NCBI GenBank assembly: GCA_002633025.1
Contig: NMRB01001713.1
Span: 86,020-150,019 of the forward strand
DNA: 64,000 nt
Source: Notospermus geniculatus
Taxonomy: Eukaryota > Nemertea > Pilidiophora > Heteronemertea > Lineidae
Direction: 5' to 3'
Shown here: positions 11,109-22,900 of the stretch, piece after piece
How positions within the stretch are numbered: position 1 is the first letter of the stretch
Layout of the letters: every line of letters begins with the position of its first letter
Made by a program: the position numbers and the translations under genes
The notes under the pieces: model-generated
What the model saw: only the letters and a program-made list of their open reading frames with translations
Told to the model about the DNA's origin: nothing
Databases searched by the model: none

Positions 11109-11920
11109 GGTTCTCTATCCACGCGACGCCTGCGGTGCTGCCACCTATTATCGGTGATATGTACTGACGTGAATATCGCGAATGAGTTGCATTGGACCGG
11201 GCACCAGTCTAACGATCACGGGGCGCTACTGGTGCTGCCACCTTCACGAAGGAATAAAACTAGTTTGCTGGCCACTGTCTGTAAATACACCAGTTTGTTT
11301 ACAACTTGGACGTCGAGCTCCTTCAAAGCCTCACAGTATTGAATTTTACCCTATTTTCAAAGTGCTACGAGACTGCAGGTAGAGGTCACATAGTTTCATG
11401 AAGATCCCAAAAATGCTTGCCTCATACGTACTTCAGAGAATCAAGGCCTGGTTGAAAAAACTGCAGGCAGAAGTCTAATGTATTCAGATAGAGCATGGTA
11501 CATTTTACACAACACTAACGTCGGAGGACGTAAGCAGTTTCTGAATTCAATACAGTGTGGCTTTAAGTAACATTTCACTAATGGTGTACAGAACTGCGCA
11601 AAAATATAATTTTTCACAGATTGGGGGGAAACGGGGTAAACTTTCTTCACAGAAAGCGTTCGAATTGACCATTTCACGATAAAGGCCGAAAAAAGAATTT
11701 GACAAGTCTGGAAACAAAAAGGTCGGAAAAAGACGGCTTTTGAAAATCAACTACTTAAATTATGTAAACTAGGTATGACAACGAAATTATTACCATTCGA
11801 TACTCGACAATATTTTTTTTTCATTTTCACTCATAACAGACTTCGAGAAAATGTAAACAACTGCTATCATTAAATGTGTGACTGTCTGGGATAACCCGTC
11901 GGAAGTCGCTGAGTGATCAA

Positions 11921-12257
11921 TATACAAATAGTGGATGGTAGGGAGTTCAATATGGATTTTTGTTGGATGAAGAAAAGTTATATCGGACGAGGCGAAGCCG
12001 AGTCCGATATAACTTTTCTTCATCCAACAAAAATCCATATTGGACGACCTGTCATCCACTCTTTGCTATATTATGCAAATTGCCTAGCAACTATAACAAC
12101 AGGCCTATGCTCTGATTGGCTGAAACTAGGAGGGCAGTCCGATACGAGGTTTTAGGATCCGATACGATGATTGAGTGTCCGATATGATGTGACATCCTAT
12201 GATCACATGATGCAATCTGCTGCACATGATTGGCCAAGAACATTTGATTGCATAATA
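11921..12257. mobile_element. Foldback insertion present in only one segmental copy
   Basis: It contains a perfect hairpin at about 11944-12045, with arms beginning TTCAATATGGATTTTTGTTG and a loop around GGCGAAGCC. The matching site in the other copy (about 22571) reads straight through from GTGATCAA to AAGGGTTG. Confidence 0.78.
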
Positions 12258-12457
12258 TCAAGGGTTGTTGGATTGCCAGTGCATTGAACTGCTGTTGTTC
12301 ACCTGTTACGTGGTACGTTTCGGCTATTGAAATGTGCGGGTTCACCAAGGTCATTAACACTTTCCTCAAACGCGACATCCGACGGGTTTTCCTAGACCGC
12401 CACACAATTTTTTTGACGAAATGTACAAACTGAAGTAGTGGATATTTTCCAACATAC

Positions 12458-12706
12458 CTTTTTTGCAGATCTTCACAAAACCAGAAGCACCAGCGACCAA
12501 CATCATTTTACAAGTCTGAGTCGTTTTGCTTCCAAAGGAAGTCGGAGCAAACACTATAAAGCAATGTTTCATCTTCTGGCAGGCTTCAGCGCAGGCTCGA
12601 CTGCTCTTTCCTTTGACACTCCAAGAAACCAAGAACTCGTGATGAATTTTCCAGTAACTTGCAGCATAGCTATTTGCTGGCGCTCTGACCATGCTGCATC
12701 TATTCC
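12458..12706 (-). CDS. Orphan PAN-like exon (copy of gene B PAN6)
   Basis: The exon is 249 nt (83 codons), phase 1-1, with acceptor CTTTTCAG and donor GTATGT. Its cysteine pattern includes NRCSMVRAP, ACAEACQKMKHCFIVFAP and TCKMMLV. It is nearly identical to 22772-23020. No signal exon upstream or stop exon downstream was found in this cluster, so it may be an incomplete gene copy or a redundant haplotype. Confidence 0.72.
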
Positions 12707-13558
12707 CTGAAAAGATGTCACGAAGTAACTCAGAGTTTCGGGATATTGAAATACATTTGTAACTAACATTCTACTACATGTAAAGTAAGTCCGGCGCAGC
12801 TGCAGCCTGGTCAGGGTTCCATTAATTTGGTTCACGTTGTTACTGCCATCTAGTATGGTGTGTCTAAACTAGTTGTCTGTGCTGCCATCTGTTGGTGCAC
12901 AGTGTGGTTGTCAGCCATCTTCCCTCCATTTTTCAAAACCAATTTTATGGCTCCTAAATTTTCTTTGGGCTGACCCTGATCAGGCTTCCCTCTCCTCACC
13001 GAATTTATATCAAGATATTCAGTAAAAGGCATATTTGCTAGGCATGGGTATTGTATGCACCGGTTTCTCAGATTTAGGCCCTTTATTGGTGTTTTTTGGT
13101 CGCCTCCAATTAAGGCGTGGCATTGAGTCTGACCACACTGGCATTGTGCAGTACATGTTGTACTAGGATGTATTGCGAGTTGTATGGGTCAGGCCTATTA
13201 TGGTATTGTCGGTGTTGAAGCAGACGTGTAAACCCATGGTGTATCCTCCTCGTCCATCATACATGAGTTTCAACTTTGTTGGTCAAACTTTCTTCAGTTT
13301 TAATAAATATTCCTTTCGTTTTAAGTTGCTCTTTCGTCCATATGTACCACCTTTGAGATCAATATCTCCAGCGGTTACGAAACGTGCCCTGCTAACGGAC
13401 GACGGACGCTGCACCATTGTAATAGCTCACCCCAGTGAGCTAAAAATTAATGAAAAATTGAAGATCATTTTTTTTCGGTGGAAATATTATTTTCTGCAGA
13501 AAAAGTATGTCACGCCATTAAGATCCAGCGTTGATAACCGCACACACGGTAAAATTAC

Positions 13559-13765
13559 CTCTTAAACAACGTTCTACAAACGTTGATGGCTTTTGAATAT
13601 CTGGTCCGAATAACCTGCAGTGACGCATCACCGCGACAAATCCGATTGCTTTACAGGCTACCCGTTTGATACATTCTCTGATGCAAAGATCCTTATTTAG
13701 CGTGCCTGTAAGGTGCTTGGATGGGACTTTGTTGCCTTTACGAAGCGGTACCATCTTACAGTGAC
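13559..13765 (-). CDS. Orphan PAN-like exon (copy of gene B PAN5)
   Basis: The exon is 207 nt (69 codons), phase 1-1, with acceptor AATTTCCAG and donor GTAATT. Its key pieces are HCKMVPLRKG, LCIRECIKRVAC and RHCRLFGP. The copy at 24435-24641 differs at one or two residues (TGTLNK against TVTLNK). Confidence 0.75.
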
Positions 13766-13845
13766 CTGGAAATTTGGAGAATGATGTGACCGTAAGTCGA
13801 AGATGAAATCATTATTCTTGTGCCCGTTCTAATCAAGTGAAAGGT

Positions 13846-14330
13846 GAGACAACAAGATGGCGAAGTGGGAAGAAGGTGAAATGGGAAGAAGGCGAAATGT
13901 GATGAATGGGAAAGGCGAAACGGGAAGAAGGCGAAATGAGAGGAAGGCGAAACGAGAACGAAGAAGACGAAATGGGAGGAAGGTGAGACGGGAAGAGGGC
14001 GAAATGAGAAGAAGGTGAGACGGTAAGAGGGCGAAATGGGAAGAAGGTGAAACGGGAAGAGGGCGAAATGGGAGGAAGGTGAAACGGGAAGAGGGCGAAA
14101 TGGGAGGAAGGTGAGACGGGAAGAGGGCGAAATGGGAGGAAGGTGAAACGGGAAGAGGGCGAAATGGGAGGAAGGTGAAACGGGAAGAAGACGGAATGGG
14201 AAAATGCGAAATGTGACGAAGGCAAAACACGTGAAGAAGGTGAAATGGGAGGAAAGCGAAAAACGGGAAGAAGGCGAAAGGGGAAGAAGGCAAATGGGAG
14301 AAAGCTGAAATGGGAGGTAGCCGTAATGAG
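13846..14330. repeat. GA-rich satellite
   Basis: Tandem GGGAAGAGGGCGAAATGGGA-type units with periods of about 16 and 32 bp. A shorter copy at 24717-24949 ends at an N. The long Ser/Pro/Phe/His open frames on the minus strand are products of this repeat. Confidence 0.9.
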
Positions 14331-14462
14331 AAGATACCGGTGTAATGACTCAGAATGCCTCCCCTTCTTATTGCCCGACTGGGCATTCATAATCACTAAT
14401 TTAGTTTTTCATTGCCCGGGTATTCCTGTAAAGCCTATAGTTTATACTTCGACGCACGGCCA

Positions 14463-15111
14463 TGTTGCTTTTCCTGCTATCCGACTTACTACTGACGCAG
14501 GTCTTTTCCATGAAGTGTAATTCAATGAACATCCGACATAATTGGCGAGGTTTAGGAACCATCTCAAACCCAAGACAGAATTTGATTCCACGCTGACAGC
14601 CCTGTCTGCAATTTTTCACGTCGGCTCTAGTCCATTTTTTTACCAAGGTTTTGGCCATGGGTAATTTCAGTTCCGATGGTCTGTACCTGACCAGTTTGCA
14701 TACGCCACCTAAGACAAATAGACAAAAAAACATTGCAAGTGCAAAAAAGAGTTTTGCTCACCTTACCTTAAGCATGGGCAGTATGCACATGTAGGCTACA
14801 TGCACATCTACCGTTTCAAACCTACACGGCCCCGTACCGATCTTTCGTCACCAAAATCGGTGTTATATCCGCTGGTGTCTCTGTGTGTGTCAGTGTGTGC
14901 CTTTATTGTTTTGGAAACACAGGCAGATAGATCGACACTTTTCTCTGTCAAGTCGCAGCTTATTCCGTCAGAGCATAGGAAGAGAACACTCACAGACAGG
15001 GAACAGTGAAAAACCTTACACCGGATTCCGAAACCAAGAGGCCCCATTCGAAAGTCGGCCATATATTCAAATAACGAAACTATGGCAAAAAAAATCAAAT
15101 AAGATTATATG
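14463..15111. repeat. Direct duplicate of 15897-16544, ending at an N
   Basis: About 649 bp, nearly identical, containing the PAN8 exon and its upstream flank. The left copy stops exactly at the N at 15112; the right copy continues into unique DNA. Confidence 0.87.
14490..14708 (-). CDS. Orphan PAN-like exon PAN8, left copy
   Basis: The exon is 219 nt (73 codons), phase 1-1, with acceptor TGTCTTAG and donor GTAAGT. Its key pieces are GVCKLVRYRPSELKLP, NCRQGCQRGIKFCLGFEM and LCRMFIEL. It recurs at 15924-16142. The module has no counterpart in the joined gene B, but it could belong between PAN4 and PAN5 (see the finding on N positions). Confidence 0.75.
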
Positions 15112-15207
15112 NTAATGGGAAGATTCCGCCGTCACCTGCTGCGGCCGACTGAGTCGCTGGTTAGTGGTATTGATACTGCTTTCGAGTAATGTTAAGACGA
15201 AGAAAAT

Positions 15208-15896
15208 ACTCTAGATTCGTTCTTCTAAGGGTTACTTCACTGAACACCCATATGACGACCGCCTACCCTATTGAGTGTGCATGGCAAAATAAAGAGCTGT
15301 TCAGTGTGACTGACAGGCGAGGAGGGAAAGGGCTATTGAAGACTGATTTATCCGACCACAGATTATTGACATCGTTATCTTCACTAGCATGGTACCCGTG
15401 GCGAGCACATTCACAGGATGCATGTCGGCCACCGTGTAGACATGGTAGATGGTGTTGCGTACGCAGCGCCATCTACACGGCGGCCAGCGGAACCAGGCTG
15501 GTGGGCATTGCAAATCATTGGAAGTTTCTTCGTGCATTTTATTAGCTTGAGGGTAAAAAAATGTAATGCCACCCGCTTAAGGGCCACCCCCATGTCATTC
15601 TCAACACTTCCTGTGAAAATGGTGCGATTTCGATCAGAAACCACGGAGGAGTTGCTGTTCGAAGTTAATGTGCCAGGCGTCAATTATAATATAGATAAGG
15701 GACACTCTTTTAATAGTGCCTGCCAACAAAGCAGTCTTCGCGGCCCAGTGCAAGTAACGCAAGGCTCACTCATTGGTCATTTATGTCGAATAGAATCAAC
15801 AGAATTCTTTGTATGGTCTATATTGTGGGCTAGGCCTAAACCTACAGCATGAATTATGAATATCTGAAGTAACCTTAGAAGAACGAATCTAGAGTA
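15208..15896. mobile_element. 689-bp element with TACTCTAGATTCGTTCTTCT ends
   Basis: Terminal inverted repeats of about 30 bp flank it. The right end abuts the start of the PAN8 duplicate at 15897. No transposase frame was seen. An inner palindrome lies at about 15415-15480 (ATGCATGTCGGCC...). Confidence 0.7.
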
Positions 15897-15923
15897 TGTT
15901 GCTTTTCCTGCTAACCGACTTAC

Positions 15924-16142
15924 TACTGACGCAGGTCTTTTCCATGAAGTGTAATTCAATGAACATGCGACATAATTGGCTAGGTTGAGGAACCATCTCA
16001 AACCCAAGACAAAATTTGATTCCACGCTGACAGCCCTGTCTGCAATTTTTCACGTCGGCTCTAGTCCATTTTTTTACCAAGGTTTTGGCCATGGGTAATT
16101 TCAGTTCCGATGGTCTGTACCTGACCAGTCTGCATACGCCAC
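15924..16142 (-). CDS. Orphan PAN-like exon PAN8, right copy
   Basis: The exon is 219 nt, phase 1-1, with the same splice signals as 14490-14708 and few changes (for example VPQPSQLC for VPKPRQLC). Confidence 0.75.
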
Positions 16143-17033
16143 CTAAGACAAATACACAGAAAACATGTCAAGTGCAAAAAAGAGTTTGCTCACCTTACCT
16201 TAAGCATGGGCAGTATGCACATGTAGGCTACATGCACATCTACCGTTTCAAACCTACACGGCCCCGTACCGATCTTTCGTCACCAAAATCGGTGTTATAT
16301 CCGCTGGTGTCTCTGTGTGTGTCAGTGTGTGCCTTTATTGTTTTGGAAACACAGGCAGATAGATCGACACTTTTCTCTGTCAAGTCGCAGCTTATTCCGT
16401 CAGAGCATAGGAAGAGAACACTCACAGACAGGGAACAGTGAAAAACCTTACACCGGATTCCGAAACCAAGAGGCCCCATTCGAAAGTCGGCCATATATTC
16501 AAATAACGAAACTATGGCAAAAAAAATCAAATAAGATTATATGCAACATGTTTGCAATGACACCAAATGGAGTTTCTGAAACTCAGACGAGTGGTGTATT
16601 ATTTGTTGATGCCGAAGTTTGTGCCATTGTACCATATATTTCAACTGGGCGCAAGCACTAAAGAAACCTAACCAACCTCGTACTCGGGTTCCTACGGATT
16701 GTACTAAGTCTATCAGGCTCTGTCACTTGGACACTATCTCTTGATGTGTGTCTCGATTGAAAGCCTGAGATTGAATACAGTGGCGCCACCAAATAGGCCA
16801 GTAGTCTATCATGTTTTTGGAGGTACATTGAAGGGCGTTCGCACTTCTGTAGACCACCATACTGCGGCGCTGTGGTTTTTGTTCACGCAGTTCAGCTTTA
16901 AGTACTCAGAGTCCAGTAAAGATGTAACATTTATCCTAATTTCAACATGGGCAAAGTGCCAAACTTAGAAATGTGCACAGGCCAGTGGTAAAAAGTCCAC
17001 GTCGGCGTAATCTAATGCGTTATCTAATGATGT

Positions 17034-17267
17034 TAAAGTCTGGCAACATCTATCTTCGACCTAATGGAATGCGGAAGTCATGTAATGTGACAGAGCTTTG
17101 CGGTTTATAATCATGCCTGTCGATCACTTGCGGTCGTTCCCCGATTGTTCGCGTTGTCCGCCGGTCATTCAACAGCCGCGTGTGATTAAACGTCCGTGGA
17201 AAATCCAACGATCAATTTCCTAGCTTCCGCATTCCATTAGGTCAAAGATAGATGTTGCCAGACTTTA
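17034..17267. mobile_element. 234-bp MITE, TAAAGTCTGGCAACATCTAT ends
   Basis: Inverted ends of about 40 bp continue into GACCTAATGGAATGCGGA. The second copy, at 32685-32917, has its interior in the opposite orientation. Confidence 0.85.
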
Positions 17268-17366
17268 GGGTAACTTGATTTTGACTTTCCACGACCGGAA
17301 AGCAAATCCAAGGTTGTCCTCAGTCAGCTGGTAAATACTGTGGTTTGTGGTTTAATCATTAGCGTG

Positions 17367-17590
17367 GTTACACTACATAGAAATCCCCGGGTTTTTTTAC
17401 AGCCCGGCTCTGAAAAATCCATCCTGAGGCCCGGTGTCCGTCAACACTAGGCCTACTCAAATTTTGTGACGGGGACCTAAACTAAGCCCTCCAAAAACCG
17501 TTCGAGCTCGGAGGGGATTAATACACCGCGTTTTTAACAGGTGTGGACAGAAAAAAACCGTGTTCGACACGGGTTTTTATGTAGTGTAAC
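17367..17590. mobile_element. 224-bp MITE, GTTACACTACATA ends
   Basis: Inverted ends GTTACACTACATA continue into a CCCCGGGTTTT / AAACCCG-type arm. The right end and its 3' flank recur at 24951-25068, directly after an N. Confidence 0.8.
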
Positions 17591-18149
17591 GAGGGCTATT
17601 GTGTTCATTTGTGGTGTCTATTGCACAGGCCTGGCACTTTGCCCATGTTGAAGTTAGGGTGAATCGTACTTAATAGTTGTAGAAATGACATTATGGGAAA
17701 ATACAGACATTTTACCCTGGAAAAACCTTCTATTTTTGATAATAGGGTAGAATCACGTATTTGTAAAGAACTTTCGGGTGCTGGGACAAGAACCTGGAAG
17801 TATGGAAAACTTGTCAATGAGACCACGTGGAAGATTCTTGGTCCGCAGAATACCCTTTACCTTTGTTGGTGAGTGACGTCACTCATGCAAACCTCGGGAA
17901 TATTGTTTGTTTACATTCTTACAACAAGAAAAATGTGTTAAAATAGTCCACGATTGTGATATTTGCTGCACTGAAGTTGTTAAGTGTTAAGTACAGGTTC
18001 TGAATATCACGATCGAGTATTGCGACTTGCGTATTTTCGGAGTTATTCGGCGGCGTTTTTAGCGACTGCATAGGGTTGCGTGCATTGCCGTGTATATCTA
18101 CTTCCGGGTTCGCGAGATCCATCGCACCCGGGCCCTTATGTTGAAGTCG

Positions 18150-18990
18150 TCTATTATCCCTACTGCACCCTATCTGGTGCAGCTATTCCATCAGGGCCGG
18201 GCATTCCATCCGCGGTTGAATCACAATCGCCAGTCCCCACGGGTACTTGCTGGTGTACTATTAAATTTGACACACGATTACCAGCGTGTAGGCGCGAGGG
18301 GGGGGCACACCAGGCGATTGATCAGGACTGCAAAATCGGCTGCTGACGCCAGGTGTGCGCTGACAACCTGCTGCGATTCGTCGATTCTCCCCAGCGGCGA
18401 TCGCCCAATACCAAAACCGATGTCGCCTAGACAGCCTTGGCTGGCAAGAAGCCCGGTGGAGATCCGATCGCTGGCGATATCGCCTGGTGTGCTGCTGGCT
18501 TCGGGCTACGGTTACACCCGGGCGATTTTTCAACGCGTGCGGTAACACCAATATGGAGTTTTCGCAAAGTCCCCGAAACGCCAACGCGAACGCTAAACCC
18601 ATTGTTCGATGCCACGAAGAGACCAAGGAGCAAAAGGATAGACGTTCGCGTTGGCTTTTTGCATCTTGGCTACCAAGGGTTGTGACATCGCTCCCCCCTC
18701 CGACTACGCTCGCACAAACCCTTGGCATCTTTCGCAGTCTTCATCTGTATTTCACTGGCTGTTCTGTTACCACCCCTCCGTTCAAATATGCATTTGGTAC
18801 CATCACATTTAGTGTTTTTTATTTCAAATAGATATGTCATTATGGTGTTTATTGACTTATCTCATCATTTCGGAACTGCTACTTAATCCTTATTTTTAAC
18901 CATTAATTGGAATAAATCCCCTACCAGGAAAATCCCCCGTACGACTAATCGATGGAAGAGCTAATAAAATTCACGGCTTAGCAAGTACAC
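18150..18990. repeat. Duplicated block, copy of 9180-10045
   Basis: See 9180-10045. The two differ by small indels (for example the run of G near 18300). Confidence 0.85.
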
Positions 18991-19675
18991 GTGGGCTGAC
19001 AGTTAGCCCCGACTGGTACAATTCACTGGCTGCTTCCCATTTTTGTACTCACGAGTACTTTCTTTTCATCAATAAAAGTATCCAATGCCTGTCGTTGCAG
19101 CAGATTCAAACTTTGAATCCGGAAAATCAGGCCTTGAAATCGCGAATCGCTCGCTCATGCTGCAGCATTCGCCATGTTGTTTTCTGTTACATCGTTCCTA
19201 GTTCCTACGCAAGTAGATTGTAATACTGAAGAGTTAGTTGGTATCATGCCAAAACCTGAAGGCGAGGTTAACGGGCAAATCTCAGGGGGGGGGGGGCTCT
19301 GATTGGCACATTGATTTCCCGATGTGGGTCAATACAGAAATTCATGCGAAAGCTTCCAGGGATAGTGGCGTAGTCTTTATGACGTAGCCAATACACGTGG
19401 AGTTCCAGGATGCCACCATGAAGCCGGTGACAGACTGGCGCGTCCTGCAGGCGCTCCACCAATCAGATTCTTCGGTAGATGTTTTGGTCAGTGTTACAAC
19501 CTCACTGATTGGTTGAACGCTTCCCGACGCGCTGCTTCTACGCAAGTCTGTCACCGCCTTGAGGTGTGGAGGCAATAATTACGATTCCGTCATAGCGGTT
19601 AAAATATCTGATCTTAACGAACAGAGATACTTCGACTCCAATTGAAAAGGAGGAACTCCACTGTTTAGTTTTAGG

Positions 19676-19920
19676 CTAATTTCTGGTTCTTCGGCATTGT
19701 TTGGCCCACATGGTTGGATCCTGGGCGATCACACAAAAGGACCCGGGGTCACCCGAATTCACATGTTTTACCGTGAAGGTAAAGGCACAGTCTGGCATTA
19801 GTATGCACCGTTGAAAGCAAGACCTCCGATTTCCCTGATCATTCGTTTGTAACCCTTTGAATGGGACGTCGCCGTTCACGTTCCGAATGGTTTCAGTGAA
19901 CACCATCGAACAGTATCGAC
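19676..19920 (-). CDS. Gene B terminal exon PAN7 with stop
   Basis: The exon starts after TTCCTGCAG in phase 1, and the frame runs 81 codons to TAG at 19676-19678. Its key pieces are RYCSMVFTETI, SCFQRCILMPDCAFTF, SFCVIAQ and a final KQC. Unlike the other PAN exons it has no donor, so it ends the protein. No copy of it exists in the left segmental duplicate. Confidence 0.8.
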
Positions 19921-22900
19921 CTGCAGGAAAAAAATGGAAATTAACGGTGAAACAGACACGAGTTTTTGGCACGTCTCTCGTTTGGGGTCGAATAATAGGG
20001 ATGTTTAGAAATCAAACGATAAACTTAATTCATCCAACATAGCATCTGTCAATTTTGGGGCATTTAGGAATATTTAGCTTCATTTTTTAGTTCGACAAAT
20101 TGAAATTGACTGATGAACTAAATCAAATAATAGTTCAAATCACTGCCAACCTTCCTATTACCTATCTAGAAGAAACATTTCCACCCACCTTGGCGGTTGC
20201 AACGTCTAGTAAAACGTTTGATTTCGTAATGTTCGGACGAGTCATGGATTACTTCTTTCAGTGGGTTGATCATCCTTGGTTGTTTGACCTGTGGCGCCCC
20301 CTTTCTTATCATGACACAGAAAAATAATTTCTTTGGGACTTTATTCAAATTTTCATTGGCAGTATCTGTCGCATTCTTGTTCCTGCGAAATTATAGATTT
20401 TGACAAACATTTTTTTTATTAAAGGGAAACTCCAATCATTGTAAACTTTTGAATTTTTATCAATCCATGTATAGTCTGGCGCAGCCTTCGCGCGACCCAA
20501 TGGAATGCGGAAATACGAAATCTGACAACAGCTTGCGGCTGTAATTACGCCATCTACCCCCGCGTTACCAACGACGATCGCCTGCACATTGCTTGGCACT
20601 ATTTACAGTCTATTCGCAATTCATACATTCTACGGCCACTCAACAGCGTCTACACACTAGTAAATGACTCATTGCTCCTTTAAGACAAAGAAAGACTGGA
20701 CACAAGAAAAGTACAATGTATAGTGTAAATAAAAATGATCTTCGCTCTGATGGAAACCTTGTGCACATTTTTATAAAGTGTCACACGATAACAAGCGTCG
20801 AAAGGCAATATTAGAGAGGATGCGCAGCTTTCCGACTCCGACTTCAACTACGAGAATGAATTACAGTCCGCTGTGGACATCCTTGATACGGTAAAATGAT
20901 TTGATAGACGTTCGCAAATCGGAAAATGCCATAAATAAACTTTGTGGCAGAATAATTTTGACTCGTAATCGGAAGTGCGCATGAATCGCAAACACCGTAG
21001 TCGTCATAGTCGTGTCTCAAAGTCGTACGACGACTAGGATGATGACTTCAATAGTCATTATTTATCCGCACTTCCGATTTATAAGGCCATTTTTTTCTGC
21101 CTGGAGTTTATGGCGTTTGACGAATTGAAAACTTCTATCACATGGCGTTTTTATCAAGGATGTCCATAGCGGACTGCAATTCATTCTCGTAGTTGAAGTC
21201 GGAGTCGGAAAGTTGCGCATCCTCTCTATTCCTGGCAATATGCGTTGTAGGACGTACCCGAGGTTATTTCGACTGCCACCGGCTTGCGTTTTGTTCACAG
21301 TCGTAAATGCGATCATAAGACTGCACTTTCTCATGTTTGAGCACTCGCACTTTCTGTTCTCTGAGCAGACTCGACCACACACAGATGTCTTGGAAACCTG
21401 GACCTTCGATACGACACTGAAATCGGGCGACATTGCTGGAATCTCGTTTCCTACTGTTCGCAATCCGCACCGCCCTAATGTTCGTACAGAAAATTAACCT
21501 CGATTAGCAAAACCTTTTCAGTAAATGATATCGCAAAATATCAAAATTTCGAGTTTTTCGATATTTTCCGGTATTTGAGGTTGTTTTGTTCCATAAAGCT
21601 GCGTTTACCGGACATCCGGAATGCGGTATACGGAATGCAGACGCGGTAGGTTGAATGCGAAAATAACCGCTTCCACATTCCGGGTGTCTGGTAAATGGCC
21701 GCTTAAAGGAGCAGGACGTCCAAGTTGTGAGACTAACTCACTGGTTCTCTATCCACGCGACGCCTGCGGTGCTGCCACCTATTATCGGTGATATGTACTG
21801 ACGTGAATATCGCGAATGAGTTGCATTGGACCGGGGACCAGTCTAACGATCACGGGGCGCTACTGGTGCTGCACCGTCTCGAAGGAATAAAACTACATGT
21901 AGTTTGCAGGCCACTGTTTGTAAACAAACCAGTTTGTTTACAACTTGGACGTCGAGCTCCTTTACAGCCTCACAATATTGAATTTTACCCTATTTTCAAA
22001 GTGCTACGAGACTGCAGGTAGAGGTCACATAGTCTCATGAAGATCCCAAAAATACTTGCCTGATACGTACTTCAGAGAAACAAGCCCTATTTTTCAGCAC
22101 ACATTGAAAAAACTGCAGGCAGAAGTCTAATGTATTCAGATAGAGCATGGTACATTTTACACTACACTAACGTCGGAGGACGTAAGCAGTTTCTGAATTC
22201 AATACAGTGTGGCTTTAAGTAACATTTCACTATATATGGTGTACAGAACTGCGCAAAAATATAATTTTTCACAGATTGGGGGAAACGGGGTAAACTTTCT
22301 TCACAGAAAGCGTTCGAATTGACCATTTCACGATATAGGCCGAAAAAAGAATTTGACAAGTCTGGAAACAAAAAGGTCGGAAAAAGACGGCTTTTGAAAA
22401 TCAACTACTTAAATTATGTAAACTAGGTATGACAACGAAATTATTACCATTCGAAACTCGACAATATTTTTTTTCATTTTCACTCATAACAGACTTCGAG
22501 AAAATGTAAACAACTGCTATCATTAAATGTGTGACTGTCTGGGATAACCCGTCGGAAGTCGCTGAGTGATCAACAAGGGTTGTTAGATTCCAGTGCATTG
22601 AACTGCTGTTGTTCACCTGTTACGTGGTACGTTTCGGCTATTGAAATGTGCGGGTTCACCAAGGTCATTAACACATTTCTCAAACGCGACATCCGACGGG
22701 TTTTCCTACACCGCCACACAATTTTTTTGACGAAATGTACAAACTGAAGTAGTAGATATTTTCCAACATACCTTTTTTGCAGATCTTCACAAAACCAGAA
22801 GCACCAGCGACCAACATCATTTTACAAGTCTGAGTCGTTTTGCTTCCAAAGGAAGTCGGAGCAAACACTATAAAGCAATGCTTCATCTTCTGGCAGGCTT

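Larger units (their letters stand above)
5445..12457. other. Non-coding stretch upstream of gene A, a copy of the region upstream of gene B
   Basis: No exon was found. Bases 5445-5700 match 36784-37010, and 6410-8397 match 37735-38857, the stretch just 5' of the lectin-vWA start; the match picks up once more near 9286. Elements absent from the right copy interrupt it (6898-7025, 7027-7144, 7251-7909). No homologue of the vWA first exon follows. The rest (9.2-12.4 kb) is duplicated MITE-rich DNA. Confidence 0.75.
10500..14000. repeat. Segmental duplicate of about 21040-24949
   Basis: Colinear, highly similar sequence. It includes PAN-like exons at 12458-12706 and 13559-13765 (copies of 22772-23020 and 24435-24641) and the adjoining GA-rich satellite. 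The main differences are an insertion at 11921-12257 in this copy and about 480 bp of extra sequence at about 23680-24215 in the other. Confidence 0.87.
16143..19675. other. Non-coding stretch between orphan PAN exons and the gene B stop
   Basis: No exon was recognised. It holds two MITEs (17034-17267, 17367-17590), the duplicated block 18150-18990 and a MITE at about 19427-19560 whose relative is at about 32475-32627 (GGTGACAGACTGGCGC ends). Confidence 0.7.

Noticed and set aside
13829-14396. Minus-strand frames rich in Ser, Pro, Phe and His
   Set aside because: Products of the GA-rich satellite; no domain, and two frames give similar peptides.
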